Both the position numbers and the translations under genes were made by a program. The notes under the pieces are model-generated. The model was not told the DNA's origin and did not search any database. It was given only the letters and a program-made list of their open reading frames with translations. DNA of 64,000 nt from Buchnera aphidicola (Macrosiphum gaurae) (GTDB lineage: Bacteria; Pseudomonadota; Gammaproteobacteria; Enterobacterales; Enterobacteriaceae), in the NCBI RefSeq assembly GCF_005080965.1, contig NZ_CP034867.1, positions 434,001 to 498,000 of the forward strand, written 5' to 3'. Positions 7,958 to 17,452 of the stretch are shown here, piece by piece. The number at the start of each line of letters is the position of its first letter. Position 1 is the first letter of the stretch.

Positions 7958-10594
7958 ATGAATAAAACAACAAATAAAATACGTCAAGATTTTTTAAAAT
8001 TTTTTAAAGAAAAAGAACATGTAATTATTCCAAGTAGTTCTTTAATTCCTCATAATGACTCTACATTATTATTTACTAATGCAGGTATGAATCAATTTAA
8101 AGAAATCTTTTTAGGCGAAAAAAAAATCCACCACTCACGTGTAGCTACTGTTCAACGATGTTTAAGAACTGGAGGGAAACATAATGATTTAGAAAATGTC
8201 GGATACACTTCAAAACATCATACATTTTTTGAAATGCTTGGAAATTTTAGTTTTGGAGATTATTTTAAAAAAAAGGCAATCGAGTATGCTTGGGAATTAT
8301 TAACATCACAAAAATGGTTCAACATACCAAAAAATAAATTATGGGTCTCAGTATATCAAGATGATCATGAAACATATAAAATCTGGCATAACATCATAAA
8401 AATACCTTCTGAACGCATTATAAAGATAGGTGATAAAAACAACATTCAATATAATTCTGAAAATTTTTGGCAAATGGGTGATAGTGGACCATGTGGTCCT
8501 TGTACTGAAATATTTTATGATTATGAAAATAAAATTATAAATAATCCACTAGAGTTTTTAGAAAACAAAAACGGTCGGTTTGTTGAAATTTGGAATATTG
8601 TTTTTATAGAATTTAATCGTATATCAAATACAAAAATTATTTCTTTAGAAAACAAATCTATAGATACAGGTATGGGATTGGAAAGAATATCTGCTGTTTT
8701 ACAAAATGTTTATTCTAATTATCATATCGATATATTTCAAGAATTAATAGAAACTATATCTAAATTTAGTTCTTCAAATAATTTAAACAATGTTTCTTTA
8801 CAAGTTATAGCAGATCACATTAGATCTTGCGTATATATTATTGCAGATAATATTACTCCGTCAAATGAACACAGAGGTTATGTTTTAAGAAGAATTATCA
8901 GACGAGCATTAAGACATGGACATAAAATCGGAATTAAACAAAATTTTTTTTACAAACTAGTATCTAGTGTAATTAAAATTATGGGCAAAACTGCTGATTT
9001 TTTAAAAGAAAAACAAAAAAAAATAGAAGAAATTTTAAAAATAGAAGAAAAACAATTTTCTTATACGCTTGATAAAGGTTTAAAAATATTAAATAACGAA
9101 ATAAAAAAAATAAATAGCAATATACTTTCGGGTAAAACCGCATTTTATCTTTATGATACTTTTGGCTTTCCAATTGATTTAACAGCAGATGTTTGTCGTG
9201 AAAAAAATATAAAAATAGATTACACTGAATATGAATCATTTAAAGAAAAACAAAAAAAACAATCAAATGTTAATAAAAAATTTCATAAAAATTATAATGA
9301 TAAGATTATTATAAATGATACGTGTATTTTTGAAGGTTACAAAAAAAATACAACAAAATCATTAGTAAAACATATTTTTGTAAAAAATAAATCTGTTAAC
9401 AATATTAAAATAAATGAGAATGGAGTTATTTTCCTTGATAAAACAACATTTTATGGCGAATCAGGAGGACAAATAGGTGATATAGGTTATTTGTATTCTG
9501 AAAAATCATCTTTTGTAGTAGAAAACACAAAAAAATATGGAAACACAATAGGACATATTGGAAAATTAATTTCAGGAGAAATTGCAGTTGATGATTTTAT
9601 TTACAGTAAAATTAACAAAGATTACAGACATTCTATTCAATTAAATCATTCCGCAACACATTTATTACATGCTGCGCTACGAAAAATTTTGGGAAATAAC
9701 ATTAGTCAAAAAGGTTCTTTAGTAACTAATAAATATTTAAGATTTGATTTTTCTTATTTTAGAACAATAGATAAATCTCAAATACAGAAAATTGAAAATG
9801 TAATTAATATAAATATTCGTAAAAATGTTAAACTTGAAACTCAGGAGCTAAGTTTAGAAGAAGCCAAAAAGAAAAATGCAATAGCTTTGTTTGATAATCA
9901 ATATAGTTCTATCGTACGAGTTGTATTTATGAACAATTTTTCAATTGAACTTTGTGGTGGAACACATGTCAAAAGAACTGGTGATATTGGATTATTTAAA
10001 ATTATTTCTCAATCAAGCATAGCATCAGGAATCAAACGAATTGAAGCTGTAACGGGACAAAAAGCTATAGATTATTTGCATAAAACAGATAATTATATAA
10101 AAGATATATCTTTGATATTAAATTGCAATATTTTCGATATTAAAGAAAAAACAAAAAAACTTACTATTGTAATAAAAAATTTAGAAGAAAAAATAATTCA
10201 AATAAAAAATAAAGAAAATACACAAAATATAAAAAAATTACTTAAAAAAAGTACAGATATAAAGGGTACAAAATTTTTATCAAATATTTTTTATAACTAT
10301 GAACATAAATTATTAAGAGTCATAGTTGATAAGTTAAAACAAGAATTAAAGAATGTAATTACTATTTTAATAAATATTAAAGATAACCGCTTTACTGTTA
10401 TTGTTGGAGTTACGAAAAATTTACTTAATCAAATAACGGCAATAAGAATTATAGATATGATTACAAATGAAACACATGGAAAAGGAGGGGGAAGAGATGA
10501 AATCGCTGAAGGAGGAGGTATTTATACAAAACAACTACCTATTATTTTAGATAATATAAAATCATGGATTAATAAAAAGCTACATAAACAATAA
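7958..10594 (+). CDS. alaS: Alanyl-tRNA synthetase
   Basis: Class II synthetase charging tRNA-Ala. An N-terminal catalytic core (motif 1 region FTNAGMNQFKEIFLG, motif 2 region VATVQRCLRTGGKHND, motif 3 region GMGLERISAVLQ) is followed by the editing domain and a divergent C-Ala domain. The editing zinc ligands HSATHLLH (about residue 564) and CGGTHVKRTG are conserved, so mischarge correction looks intact, unlike LeuRS in this window. Length is 878 residues (876 in E. coli). It is followed by csrA, as in E. coli. Confidence 0.98.
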   Translation: MNKTTNKIRQDFLKFFKEKEHVIIPSSSLIPHNDSTLLFTNAGMNQFKEIFLGEKKIHHSRVATVQRCLRTGGKHNDLENVGYTSKHHTFFEMLGNFSFGDYFKKKAIEYAWELLTSQKWFNIPKNKLWVSVYQDDHETYKIWHNIIKIPSERIIKIGDKNNIQYNSENFWQMGDSGPCGPCTEIFYDYENKIINNPLEFLENKNGRFVEIWNIVFIEFNRISNTKIISLENKSIDTGMGLERISAVLQNVYSNYHIDIFQELIETISKFSSSNNLNNVSLQVIADHIRSCVYIIADNITPSNEHRGYVLRRIIRRALRHGHKIGIKQNFFYKLVSSVIKIMGKTADFLKEKQKKIEEILKIEEKQFSYTLDKGLKILNNEIKKINSNILSGKTAFYLYDTFGFPIDLTADVCREKNIKIDYTEYESFKEKQKKQSNVNKKFHKNYNDKIIINDTCIFEGYKKNTTKSLVKHIFVKNKSVNNIKINENGVIFLDKTTFYGESGGQIGDIGYLYSEKSSFVVENTKKYGNTIGHIGKLISGEIAVDDFIYSKINKDYRHSIQLNHSATHLLHAALRKILGNNISQKGSLVTNKYLRFDFSYFRTIDKSQIQKIENVININIRKNVKLETQELSLEEAKKKNAIALFDNQYSSIVRVVFMNNFSIELCGGTHVKRTGDIGLFKIISQSSIASGIKRIEAVTGQKAIDYLHKTDNYIKDISLILNCNIFDIKEKTKKLTIVIKNLEEKIIQIKNKENTQNIKKLLKKSTDIKGTKFLSNIFYNYEHKLLRVIVDKLKQELKNVITILINIKDNRFTVIVGVTKNLLNQITAIRIIDMITNETHGKGGGRDEIAEGGGIYTKQLPIILDNIKSWINKKLHKQ

Positions 10595-10737
10595 AATAAG
10601 AAGTATTTTCGTTTTACATGTGAAACATTAAATACTGAAGAAATTATCAGTTCAAAATTTATTGAGAATATACAATTAGAATATATTATCTAAATGTCTA
10701 ATGGTCTACGTTTAACCCTGTATTATTCATAACGCCA

Positions 10738-10775
10738 GGAACTAAAGAGGCGGAACTCTTTTAATATTTCAAGGA
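10738..10775 (+). promoter_or_regulatory. csrA leader with three GGA motifs and a GGA hexaloop hairpin; ribosome binding site
   Basis: Three GGA motifs (10738-10740, 10752-10754, 10773-10775) precede csrA. The middle one sits in the hexaloop GCGGAA, closed by AAAGAG (10744-10749) pairing with CTCTTT (10756-10761). The last is the Shine-Dalgarno AAGGA, seven bases before the ATG. GGA in a hexaloop is the classic CsrA-binding geometry, so autoregulation is inferred. The final part, CTTTTAATxTTTCAAGGA, resembles the E. coli csrA leader. Confidence 0.6.
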
Positions 10776-10782
10776 ACAAAGA

Positions 10783-10956
10783 ATGCTTATTTTAACTCGT
10801 CGAATCGGCGAAACGTTAATAATTGGCGATGAGATAACTGTAACAGTACTAGGAGTTAAAGGTAACCAAGTTCGTATTGGTGTAAATGCCCCTAAAGAAG
10901 TTTCGGTACATCGTGAAGAAATATATCAACGTATTCAAGCTGAGAAAAAACAATAA
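10783..10956 (+). CDS. csrA: Carbon storage regulator CsrA (RsmA)
   Basis: Small homodimeric RNA-binding protein that binds GGA motifs near ribosome binding sites and changes translation or stability of target mRNAs. The 57 residues begin [20 protein letters not shown] and include the invariant [20 protein letters not shown]. It is nearly identical to E. coli CsrA (61 residues) and lacks only the variable C-terminal tail. Its codon use and GC content are less AT-biased than the neighbours, consistent with strong constraint. An AAGGA ribosome binding site lies seven bases upstream. Context alaS-csrA-tRNA-Ser-tRNA-Arg-gshA is the E. coli order. No CsrB/CsrC-like RNA was seen here. Confidence 0.97.
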   Translation: MLILTRRIGETLIIGDEITVTVLGVKGNQVRIGVNAPKEVSVHREEIYQRIQAEKKQ

Positions 10957-10974
10957 AAAAATTATTAATCAATG

Positions 10975-11010
10975 CTGCATCTTACCAATATTAAGTAAGA
11001 TGTAGTTTTT
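10975..11010 (+). terminator. Rho-independent terminator after csrA
   Basis: Stem CTGCATCTTAC/GTAAGATGTAG (11 pairs, one G-U), loop of nine, then TTTTT. It starts 19 bases after the csrA stop. Confidence 0.85.
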
Positions 11011-11121
11011 CACTTAATAAAAAATAAATATAATCTCTACTCTTTATATAAAAAAATATGTTTGACTTATATAAAAAAAAAAGTAAAATAATATCTATAA
11101 AATTAAAAAATTTTATGCACA

Positions 11122-11215
11122 GGTGAGATGGCCGAGAGGATGAAGGCGCTCCCCTGCTAAGGGAGTATGCAGAAAAATATCTGCATCGAGGGTTCGAATC
11201 CCTCTCTCACCGCCA
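11122..11215 (+). tRNA. serV: tRNA-Ser(GCU)
   Basis: Full cloverleaf: acceptor GGTGAGA/TCTCACC, anticodon stem CTCCC/GGGAG with loop CTGCTAA (anticodon GCT at 11156-11158), long variable arm ATGCAG/CTGCAT typical of class II tRNAs, T arm GAGGG/CCCTC. Discriminator G and an encoded CCA at 11213-11215. Position after csrA matches E. coli serV. Confidence 0.97.
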
Positions 11216-11233
11216 ATTATTAATTTTTATATT

Positions 11234-11307
11234 GCATCCGTAGCTCAGTTGGATAGAGTACTCGGCTACGAACCGAGCGGTCGGAGGTTCGAATCCTTCC
11301 GGATGCA
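11234..11307 (+). tRNA. argV: tRNA-Arg(ACG)
   Basis: Cloverleaf with acceptor GCATCCG/CGGATGC, anticodon loop CTACGAA (anticodon ACG, so A34 must become inosine), and T arm GGAGG/CCTTC containing one G-U. Discriminator A. No CCA is encoded (AAA follows), so CCA must be added by nucleotidyltransferase. It is 18 bases after tRNA-Ser, as in the E. coli serV-argV cluster, but only one copy remains. Confidence 0.96.
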
Positions 11308-11420
11308 AAAATACACAAAAAAATAATCTCTCAATTAAAAAATAATAAAAAAAGTATATTTAAATATTATATTTAAAATATTTTTAAGAGTCTTTCAATA
11401 TTTTAGATTAGGAGAGAAAA

Positions 11421-12977
11421 TTGATACAAGATATTTCGGAAAAAATTGCCTGGTTGAAAATTAATCCAAAAATGCTAGAAGGTATTTTTCGAGGCATTGA
11501 ACGCGAAACCTTAAGAATTGAAAAAAATGGAAATTTTTCTAAAAATACACATCCACATTTAATTGGATCCTCTTTAACTCATAAATGGATTACTACTGAT
11601 TTTGCAGAAAATTTATTAGAGTTTATTACTCCTACTAGTAATAATATAGATTATTTATTATCTTTCCTAACAGATCTACATCGTTTTACAGCATCAAAAA
11701 TAAAGAATGAACGTATGTGGCCTTTTAGTATACCTTATTTTTGTAACAAAAAACCAAAAATTCAAATAGCACAATATGGAACATCTAATCTTGGAAAAAT
11801 GAAAAATACTTATAGAAAAGGTTTAAAAAATCGCTATGGTGATGTTATAAATACTATTTCAGGAATACATTATAATTTTTCATTACCTTTGTTCTTTTGG
11901 AAAAATTGGAAAAAAGATAAAAATAAAAAAAATAATACTGATTACGTTTCATCAGGATATTTAAATTTAATTAGAAATTATTATCGATTTGGTTGGATTA
12001 TTCCTTATTTATTTGGATCATCACCTGCAGTACCATCACATTTTTTAAAAAATGCAAAAAAAAAATATAAATTCAAGAAAAATAAAGAAAACATACTTTA
12101 TTTACCATGGTCTACTTCATTAAGACTTAGCGATATTGGTTACACTAATACAAATATTTTAGATTTAAATATCATGTTTAATGATATCCATGAATATATC
12201 GAATCATTTAAAAAAGCTTTGGAAACACCATCAAAAAAATTTTTTAATATAGGATTAAAAGATTTAGATGGAAATTTTAAGCAATTAAACACCAATATTT
12301 TACAAATAGAAAATGAACTTTATACTCAAATAAGACCAAAAAGAAAGACAAAAATTGGTGAATCACTTTTAGAAGCTCTAAAAAATCAAGGAATTGAATA
12401 CGTTGAAATACGCTCTTTAGATATTAATCCATTTTCTCCTATAGGCATAAGTAAAAAACAAATACTATTGTTAGATTTGTTTTTGATTTGGTGTGCTTTA
12501 ATTGATTCACCTAAAATTGATAAAAATGATTTTATACTGGTTACCAAAAATTGGGAAAGAATAATTTATGAAGGGAGAAAACCTAATCAAAAAATTTACA
12601 TCAATAATCAAAATGAAACAAAAACATTAATTGAAATTAGCAATATTATATTTAAAGATTTAAATGAAATTGCATTAATACTAGATAATAATTCAAATAA
12701 TCTGTTGTATCAAACAGCATGTAAAGAAATCAAATCATTTTTTCAAAATCCAGATCTAACTTATTCAGCTAAATGCTTAAAATTTTTAATTAAAAAAGGA
12801 ATGAAAAAAACAGGTTTGTTTTTAGCTAACAAATATCATAAAAAATTTATTAATGAAAATCATTTAAATTTAAATCAAAATATTCTAGAAAAAGAAGCAA
12901 AATATTCCCTTCAGAAACAGGAAAACATAGAAAAAGAAGATATATTATCGTTTGAAGAATATATAAAAATGAAATAA
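11421..12977 (+). CDS. gshA: Glutamate-cysteine ligase
   Basis: ATP-dependent synthesis of gamma-glutamylcysteine, the first step of glutathione biosynthesis. The 518 residues equal E. coli GshA, and conserved stretches include [41 protein letters not shown] and [13 protein letters not shown]. The start is TTG, as in E. coli, after a TTAGGAGAG ribosome binding site; the length match supports it. It follows the tRNA-Ser/tRNA-Arg genes and is convergent with metK. gshB is not in this window, although in E. coli it follows rsmE. Confidence 0.97.
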   Translation: MIQDISEKIAWLKINPKMLEGIFRGIERETLRIEKNGNFSKNTHPHLIGSSLTHKWITTDFAENLLEFITPTSNNIDYLLSFLTDLHRFTASKIKNERMWPFSIPYFCNKKPKIQIAQYGTSNLGKMKNTYRKGLKNRYGDVINTISGIHYNFSLPLFFWKNWKKDKNKKNNTDYVSSGYLNLIRNYYRFGWIIPYLFGSSPAVPSHFLKNAKKKYKFKKNKENILYLPWSTSLRLSDIGYTNTNILDLNIMFNDIHEYIESFKKALETPSKKFFNIGLKDLDGNFKQLNTNILQIENELYTQIRPKRKTKIGESLLEALKNQGIEYVEIRSLDINPFSPIGISKKQILLLDLFLIWCALIDSPKIDKNDFILVTKNWERIIYEGRKPNQKIYINNQNETKTLIEISNIIFKDLNEIALILDNNSNNLLYQTACKEIKSFFQNPDLTYSAKCLKFLIKKGMKKTGLFLANKYHKKFINENHLNLNQNILEKEAKYSLQKQENIEKEDILSFEEYIKMK

Positions 12978-12980
12978 TTC

Positions 12981-13002
12981 TCCCATGCTAGTAAACATGG
13001 GA
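12981..13002. terminator. Hairpin after gshA
   Basis: Perfect stem TCCCATG/CATGGGA with an eight-base loop, starting three bases after the gshA stop. No good T-run follows on the plus strand, so it is perhaps an mRNA 3'-end stabiliser or weak terminator. Confidence 0.4.
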
Positions 13003-13095
13003 TACTCATAAAAATATTAATATATTCTTTCATATTAGATATGCTTTGCTACTTTATAAAAAACGTTTTTAAATATTTTATCTTTAAATAATAAG

Positions 13096-13123
13096 ATTAT
13101 CCCAATATTTTTATTGAGATAAT
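13096..13123. terminator. Hairpin at the convergent gshA/metK junction
   Basis: ATTATCCCAATA pairs with TATTGAGATAAT (12 pairs, one G-U in RNA of the minus strand) around TTTT. The metK stop codon falls at the loop. CTTATTATTT follows on the minus strand and TCATTTATTTTAT on the plus strand, so it may act in both directions. Confidence 0.5.
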
Positions 13124-14250
13124 TCATTTATTTTATCAATTTTTTCCCATGGAAATTCCTCTCTTCCAAAATGTCCATAAACTGCTGTTTTCAAATAAAT
13201 AGGCTGAAGAAGATTTAGCATTTTAATTAATCCATATGGACGTAAATCAAAAACATTACGAATTAAAAAAATCAACGAACTATTACTTATTTTCCCAGTT
13301 TTAAAAGTATCTATCATGATGGAAATTGGTTCAGCTATCCCAATAGCATACGAAAGTTGAATCTCACAACGATCAGCTAAACCAGAAGCAACAATATTTT
13401 TAGCTACATATCTAGCTGCATATGCTGCAGATCGATCTACTTTTGAAGGATCTTTTCCGGAAAAAGCACCTCCCCCATGTCTAGCCATACCTCCATATGT
13501 ATCAACAATAATTTTACGACCTGTTAAACCGCAATCTCCCATAGGACCTCCTATAACAAATCTACCCGTGGGGTTAATAAAAAATTTTGTATTCTTTGTC
13601 AACCATTTCTTGGGTAGTACTGGTTTAATAATTTCATCCATCACAGCTTCTTTTAAAATATTTTGAGTAATATTTTCATCATGTTGTGTCGAAAAAACTA
13701 CAGTATCTATTCCTATTACATTTCCGTTGTTATATTTAAATGTCACTTGACTTTTAGCATCAGGTCTTAACCAAGGTAGAACATTTTTTTTTCTCAGTTC
13801 AGATTGTTTTTTCATTAAAAGATGAGCATAAGTAATAGGTGCTGGCATTAAAGATTCAGTTTCATTAGTAGCATAACCAAATATAATACCCTGATCTCCA
13901 GCTCCTTGTTTTAAAGGATCAGAACGATCTACACCTTGATTAATATCAGGTGATTGTTTTCCAATTGCACTTAAAACTGCACAAGAATTAGCATCAAATC
14001 CAAAATCAGAATTAATATAACCGATATTATTAATAGTATTTCGAGTAATTTCTTCGACATCAACCCAGGCAGTTGTTGTAATTTCTCCACCAATTAAAAC
14101 CATACCTGTTTTAACAAAAGTTTCACAAGCAACGCGTGCTTTAAGATCTTGTTTAAGTATTTCATCAAGTAATGCATCAGAAATTTGATCAGCAATCTTA
14201 TCTGGATGACCTTCTGAAACTGATTCAGATGTAAAAAGATATTCAGTCAT
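13111..14250 (-). CDS. metK: S-adenosylmethionine synthetase
   Basis: Makes AdoMet from methionine and ATP; AdoMet feeds TrmD, RsmE, CysG and MiaB, all in this window. ATP-binding [18 protein letters not shown] is near residue 10, with [12 protein letters not shown] and the P-loop-like [22 protein letters not shown]. Length is 379 residues (384 in E. coli), with a slightly shortened C-terminus. It is transcribed alone, divergent from endA. The 292-base upstream region shows no recognisable SAM riboswitch. Confidence 0.98.
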   Translation of the reverse strand: MTEYLFTSESVSEGHPDKIADQISDALLDEILKQDLKARVACETFVKTGMVLIGGEITTTAWVDVEEITRNTINNIGYINSDFGFDANSCAVLSAIGKQSPDINQGVDRSDPLKQGAGDQGIIFGYATNETESLMPAPITYAHLLMKKQSELRKKNVLPWLRPDAKSQVTFKYNNGNVIGIDTVVFSTQHDENITQNILKEAVMDEIIKPVLPKKWLTKNTKFFINPTGRFVIGGPMGDCGLTGRKIIVDTYGGMARHGGGAFSGKDPSKVDRSAAYAARYVAKNIVASGLADRCEIQLSYAIGIAEPISIMIDTFKTGKISNSSLIFLIRNVFDLRPYGLIKMLNLLQPIYLKTAVYGHFGREEFPWEKIDKINELSQ

Positions 14251-14542
14251 ATTCTATTTACCTTATTTTAAAATAATTTTATCTCTATAGTTTTAAAAAA
14301 TTCAAGATTTTTCAACATATAACAATCAAATGTAAGATATCTTGAGATTTAAATTTTTTAAATTTATAATAAAATCTTACTTCATTATAATATTTTTTAA
14401 AATAAAAAGTTATAACTAGATATTTATTGTTAATATGTGAAATATATTATATTTTAAAAGAAGGAAAAATAACGATATGTTTTTAATTTTTAATAACAAA
14501 ACATCATAAAAAATTTATTTTTTAAAAATAGAAAAAATAAAA
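14251..14542. other. Divergent metK/endA intergenic region with a tiny reading frame
   Basis: AT-rich region of 292 bases. It contains an inverted repeat GTAAGAT (from about 14333) / ATCTTAC and a ten-codon frame, ATG 14477 to TAA 14507-14509 (MFLIFNNKTS), preceded by AGAAGGA, one of the best ribosome binding sites nearby. No conserved gene remnant was recognised. Confidence 0.4.
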
Positions 14543-15264
14543 ATGATAAAAAAAATTTTGATTTTTATAATTAGTATGTTTTTTTTTTATCCTTGAATAA
14601 AAAAAATAATTTTAAAAAAAATACTATAAAAAATTTCTATCAAGCAAAAATTATATCAATAAAAATAAACAAAAATTCCCCAGGTTCTTTTTATTGTGGA
14701 TGTAAAATTGTTTGGAAACAAAAAAAAGGTGTTCCTGATCTATATTCTTGTGGATATAAAATTCGAAAAAATATTAATCGTGCAACAAGAATTGAATGGG
14801 AACATGTCGTACCAGCATGGCAATTTGGACATCATAAAAAATGCTGGAAAAAAGGAGGTCGTAAAAAATGTATCGCAGATAGAACATACCAATATATTGA
14901 ATCTGATCTTCATAATTTACAACCCGTGATTGGAGAACTTAATGCAGATCGTTCTAATTTTATATATGGTCAAGTAAGCTATAATACTTCAAAGTATGGG
15001 AGATGCAATATGAAAATAGATTTTCAAAGAAAAATAGCAGAGCCACCTGAAAGAGCTCGGGGCAGTATAGCTAGAACTTATTTTTATATGAGTAAAAAAT
15101 ATAATGTCATTTTGTCTAAAAAAGAAAAGAAAACATTTTCAATGTGGGATAAAATTTTTCCTGTTACAAAGTGGGAATGTGAAAGAGAAAAATTAATATT
15201 TAAAATACAAGGCAATCATAATAATTATGTTTATAAAAAATGTTATAAAAAAAGAAAAATATGA
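14543..15264 (+). CDS. endA: Endonuclease I (EndA), frameshifted at a poly(T) tract in the signal peptide
   Basis: Periplasmic, relatively nonspecific DNase of the endonuclease I family. The mature part is very well conserved: SFYCGCKI, the catalytic region [42 protein letters not shown] and [12 protein letters not shown] 14543 begins a signal sequence, [15 protein letters not shown], but a run of ten T (14579-14588) puts it out of frame and a TGA follows at 14594. One extra T joins signal peptide and mature enzyme into 240 residues (235 in E. coli). An in-frame TTG at 14593 would give a form with no signal peptide and is unlikely to be the natural start. It overlaps rsmE by four bases. Confidence 0.9.
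14579..14588 (+). other. Poly(T)10 frameshift tract in endA
   Basis: Ten T residues between the signal-peptide frame and the mature-enzyme frame. Eleven would restore a continuous protein. Confidence 0.75.
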
Positions 15265-16004
15265 ATAAAAATATACCACGTATATACGTTAAAGACCATT
15301 TAGAAACGAATAAAATTTACTTTTTATCAGAAGAAAATATACATTATATTAAAAAAGTTTTAAGAATGAAAATTCAAGATATATTAGAGTTATTCAATAA
15401 TACTAACTATATTTTTTTTGCTAATATAATATATATTTCTAAGAAAACAATTCAAATCAAAATCTTTAAAAGTGAATTAAAAAACATCGAATCTTCACTC
15501 CATATTCATTTAGGACAAGTCATCTCTAAACATGAAAAAATGGATTTTACTATTCAAAAATCAATTGAAATGGGTGTTCATATGATTACACCATTATTTT
15601 TTGAAAACAGTTATTTTCAAAAAAAAAACATTAATATATTTCATAAAATGAAACGTTGGGAAAAAATAGCAATTTCTGCATGTCAACAATGTCATCGTAA
15701 TATTATACCGAAAATCAAAACGCCTAAAAATATTTTTTCATGGTGTGAAGGAAATACAAATAATGATATAAAAATTATTTTTCATCCAAATACTAAATTA
15801 ACAATCAATAATTTAAAAAAACCCATAAAATATATTCGAATAATTATTGGATCTGAAAAAGGGTTTTCAAATAATGAAATTCAAAAAATTATTAAATATG
15901 GATTTATTCCAATGAGATTAGGACCTAGAATTTTAAGAACAGAAACAGCTTCCCTCGCAATTATTACTGCATTGCAAACAAAATTTGGTGATTTAATAAA
16001 ATAA
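15261..16004 (+). CDS. rsmE: 16S rRNA (uracil-1498-N3)-methyltransferase RsmE
   Basis: SPOUT-fold AdoMet enzyme that methylates U1498 of 16S rRNA in the decoding centre. It has an N-terminal PUA-like domain and a C-terminal knot with [14 protein letters not shown] and [19 protein letters not shown]. Length is 247 residues (243 in E. coli). The start overlaps the endA stop (ATGA), indicating coupling, and the pair keeps E. coli order; gshB, next in E. coli, is missing. Confidence 0.95.
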   Translation: MNKNIPRIYVKDHLETNKIYFLSEENIHYIKKVLRMKIQDILELFNNTNYIFFANIIYISKKTIQIKIFKSELKNIESSLHIHLGQVISKHEKMDFTIQKSIEMGVHMITPLFFENSYFQKKNINIFHKMKRWEKIAISACQQCHRNIIPKIKTPKNIFSWCEGNTNNDIKIIFHPNTKLTINNLKKPIKYIRIIIGSEKGFSNNEIQKIIKYGFIPMRLGPRILRTETASLAIITALQTKFGDLIK

Positions 16005-16130
16005 TATAATTTATTTTTATTTTTTATAGTTTTTTAAAAAAAACATTATTGAGCATTTAAAAATTTTTTTACTAAAATTGAATTAAAATTTCTATGAATT
16101 TTCAATAAAGTAAGAATAAAAAAATTTTTA

Positions 16131-16153
16131 AGTTATGAATCAATTTCATAATT
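16131..16153. terminator. Hairpin at the convergent rsmE/rpiA junction
   Basis: AGTTATGAA pairs with TTCATAATT (nine pairs including one G-U) around a five-base loop. No strong T-run is present. It lies between two stop codons. Confidence 0.4.
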
Positions 16154-16198
16154 AAAACATTTATAAATATAAAAAATAAAATTAGTTTCTAGAACAAG

Positions 16199-16888
16199 TT
16201 AATGTTTTTCTATCTCTTTAAGTCTTGATTTTTTATTAATAGTTTTTATTCCATTTCGTGTTCCAACTAAAATGACATCAGCACTTCTAGAAGCAAATAT
16301 ACCTACTGTAACTACTCCTGGTAATGAATTTATTTTTTTCTCCATAGATAAAGGATCTTTTATATATAAATTATATACATCTATAATTATGTTTCCATTA
16401 TCTGTGACAAAATTTTTTCGATATTTTGGTATGCCTCCAATTTTTACCATTTCTTGCAGAATATAAGAAAGAGCCATCGGAATAATTTCAACAGGAAGTG
16501 GAAATTTTCCAAGGACATTTACTTTCTTTGTTTTATCAATAATACAAATAAATTTTTTTGCCATTGTAGCAATAATTTTTTCTCTCGTTAAAGCACCTCC
16601 CCCACCTTTAATCATCTGCATACAATTATTAATTTCATCAGCACTATCAACATAAATAGTAAGTGAACTAAAATTTTCTAAGTTAAATACTTTTATGCCT
16701 TGTTTTTTAAGTAATGAAGTAGAAGAACTAGAACTAGACACTGCGCCATATATTAAATTTTTTACTGTGCTTAGAGCTTCAATAAAATAAAAAATAGTTG
16801 TACCAGTTCCTACTCCAACAATAGTATTGGGATAAATATAATCTAATGCAGCCCATGCTGCTTTTTTTTTTAATTGATTTAAATTCAT
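16199..16888 (-). CDS. rpiA: Ribose-5-phosphate isomerase A
   Basis: Interconverts ribose 5-phosphate and ribulose 5-phosphate in the pentose phosphate pathway. Substrate-loop [18 protein letters not shown], the active-site region YVDSADEIN (usually DGADE; here Ser replaces Gly), [13 protein letters not shown] with the catalytic Glu, and [10 protein letters not shown] are present. Length is 229 residues (219 in E. coli). A run of ten A near the N-terminus (16862-16871 on this strand as T) is read in frame. It lies downstream of the tRNA-Met/Leu/Gln cluster on the same strand. Confidence 0.96.
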   Translation of the reverse strand: MNLNQLKKKAAWAALDYIYPNTIVGVGTGTTIFYFIEALSTVKNLIYGAVSSSSSSTSLLKKQGIKVFNLENFSSLTIYVDSADEINNCMQMIKGGGGALTREKIIATMAKKFICIIDKTKKVNVLGKFPLPVEIIPMALSYILQEMVKIGGIPKYRKNFVTDNGNIIIDVYNLYIKDPLSMEKKINSLPGVVTVGIFASRSADVILVGTRNGIKTINKKSRLKEIEKH

Positions 16889-17066
16889 AATATAAAAAAT
16901 TATTTTATTTTAAATAAAACTCTAAATTAGAAAAAGGGTAGATTTTTGATCTGATTTAATTGAAATTGAATATATAATTAATGGTTTTAAATAGTAATAT
17001 TTTATTTTTCATGATTCTAATAAAACTATTTTATTAAGAAGTTAAAACAAAAGATATTTTTTAGAT

Positions 17067-17141
17067 TGGCTGGGGTACCTGGATTCGAACCAGGGATGCC
17101 GGTATCAAAAACCGGTGCCTTAACCACTTGGCTATACCCCA
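17067..17141 (-). tRNA. glnU: tRNA-Gln(UUG)
   Basis: On the minus strand: acceptor TGGGGTA/TACCCCA, anticodon stem CCGGT/ACCGG with loop TTTTGAT (anticodon TTG), T arm CCTGG/CCAGG, discriminator G and encoded CCA (17067-17069). The weak U1-A72 pair is the normal tRNA-Gln identity feature. It is last of the Met-Leu-Gln cluster, corresponding to E. coli metT-leuW-glnU. Confidence 0.96.
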
Positions 17142-17183
17142 TTTTTTAATATTTTATGTTTATAAAAAAAATTTTTTATACTA

Positions 17184-17265
17184 TACGGGAGGCGAGATTT
17201 GAACTCGCACACCTTGCGGCGCCAGAACCTAAATCTGGTGCGTCTACCAATTTCGCCACTCCCGC
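17184..17265 (-). tRNA. leuW: tRNA-Leu(UAG), G1-U72 acceptor pair
   Basis: On the minus strand: acceptor GCGGGAG with CTCCCGT, anticodon stem CCAGA/TCTGG with loop TTTAGGT (anticodon TAG), class II variable arm, discriminator A. The first acceptor pair is G1-U72; E. coli leuW has G1-C72. No CCA is encoded (TAG follows), so it must be added. It is the middle gene of the cluster. Confidence 0.95.
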
Positions 17266-17278
17266 TCTTGGTAAATAA

Positions 17279-17355
17279 TGGTAGCTACGACGGGAATCGA
17301 ACCCATGACCCCAGCGTTATGAGTGCTGTGCTCTAACCGACTGAGCTACGTAGCC
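17279..17355 (-). tRNA. metT: tRNA-Met(CAU), elongator, with G1-U72 and A31-C39
   Basis: On the minus strand: acceptor GGCTACG with CGTAGCT, anticodon loop CTCATAA (anticodon CAT), discriminator A and encoded CCA (17279-17281). It is an elongator, because the anticodon stem lacks the three G-C pairs of the initiator and it matches E. coli metT. Two oddities: G1-U72 instead of G1-C72, and stem CAGCA/CGCTG leaves A31 opposite C39 next to the loop. Confidence 0.93.
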
Positions 17356-17452
17356 TAACAAAAATATTTTCTATAATAGAAATATATTTTATAATATATA
17401 AATTGAATAATCAACAAAATTATTTTAATTGGAAAGATTAATTAGGAATAAA

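Noticed and set aside
14251-14542. SAM riboswitch upstream of metK
   Set aside because: No known SAM-riboswitch core was recognised; only a simple AT-rich inverted repeat is present.
14593-15264. endA as a normal gene starting at TTG 14593
   Set aside because: It would lack the signal peptide present just upstream in another frame; a frameshift explains the arrangement better.
17279-17355. tRNA-Met as the initiator tRNA because of its weak 1-72 pair
   Set aside because: The anticodon stem lacks the three consecutive G-C pairs, and sequence and context match elongator metT.
17429-17452. TTG 17429 as the glnS start
   Set aside because: The eight extra residues are not conserved; ATG 17453 has AGGA and aligns with E. 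coli GlnS.
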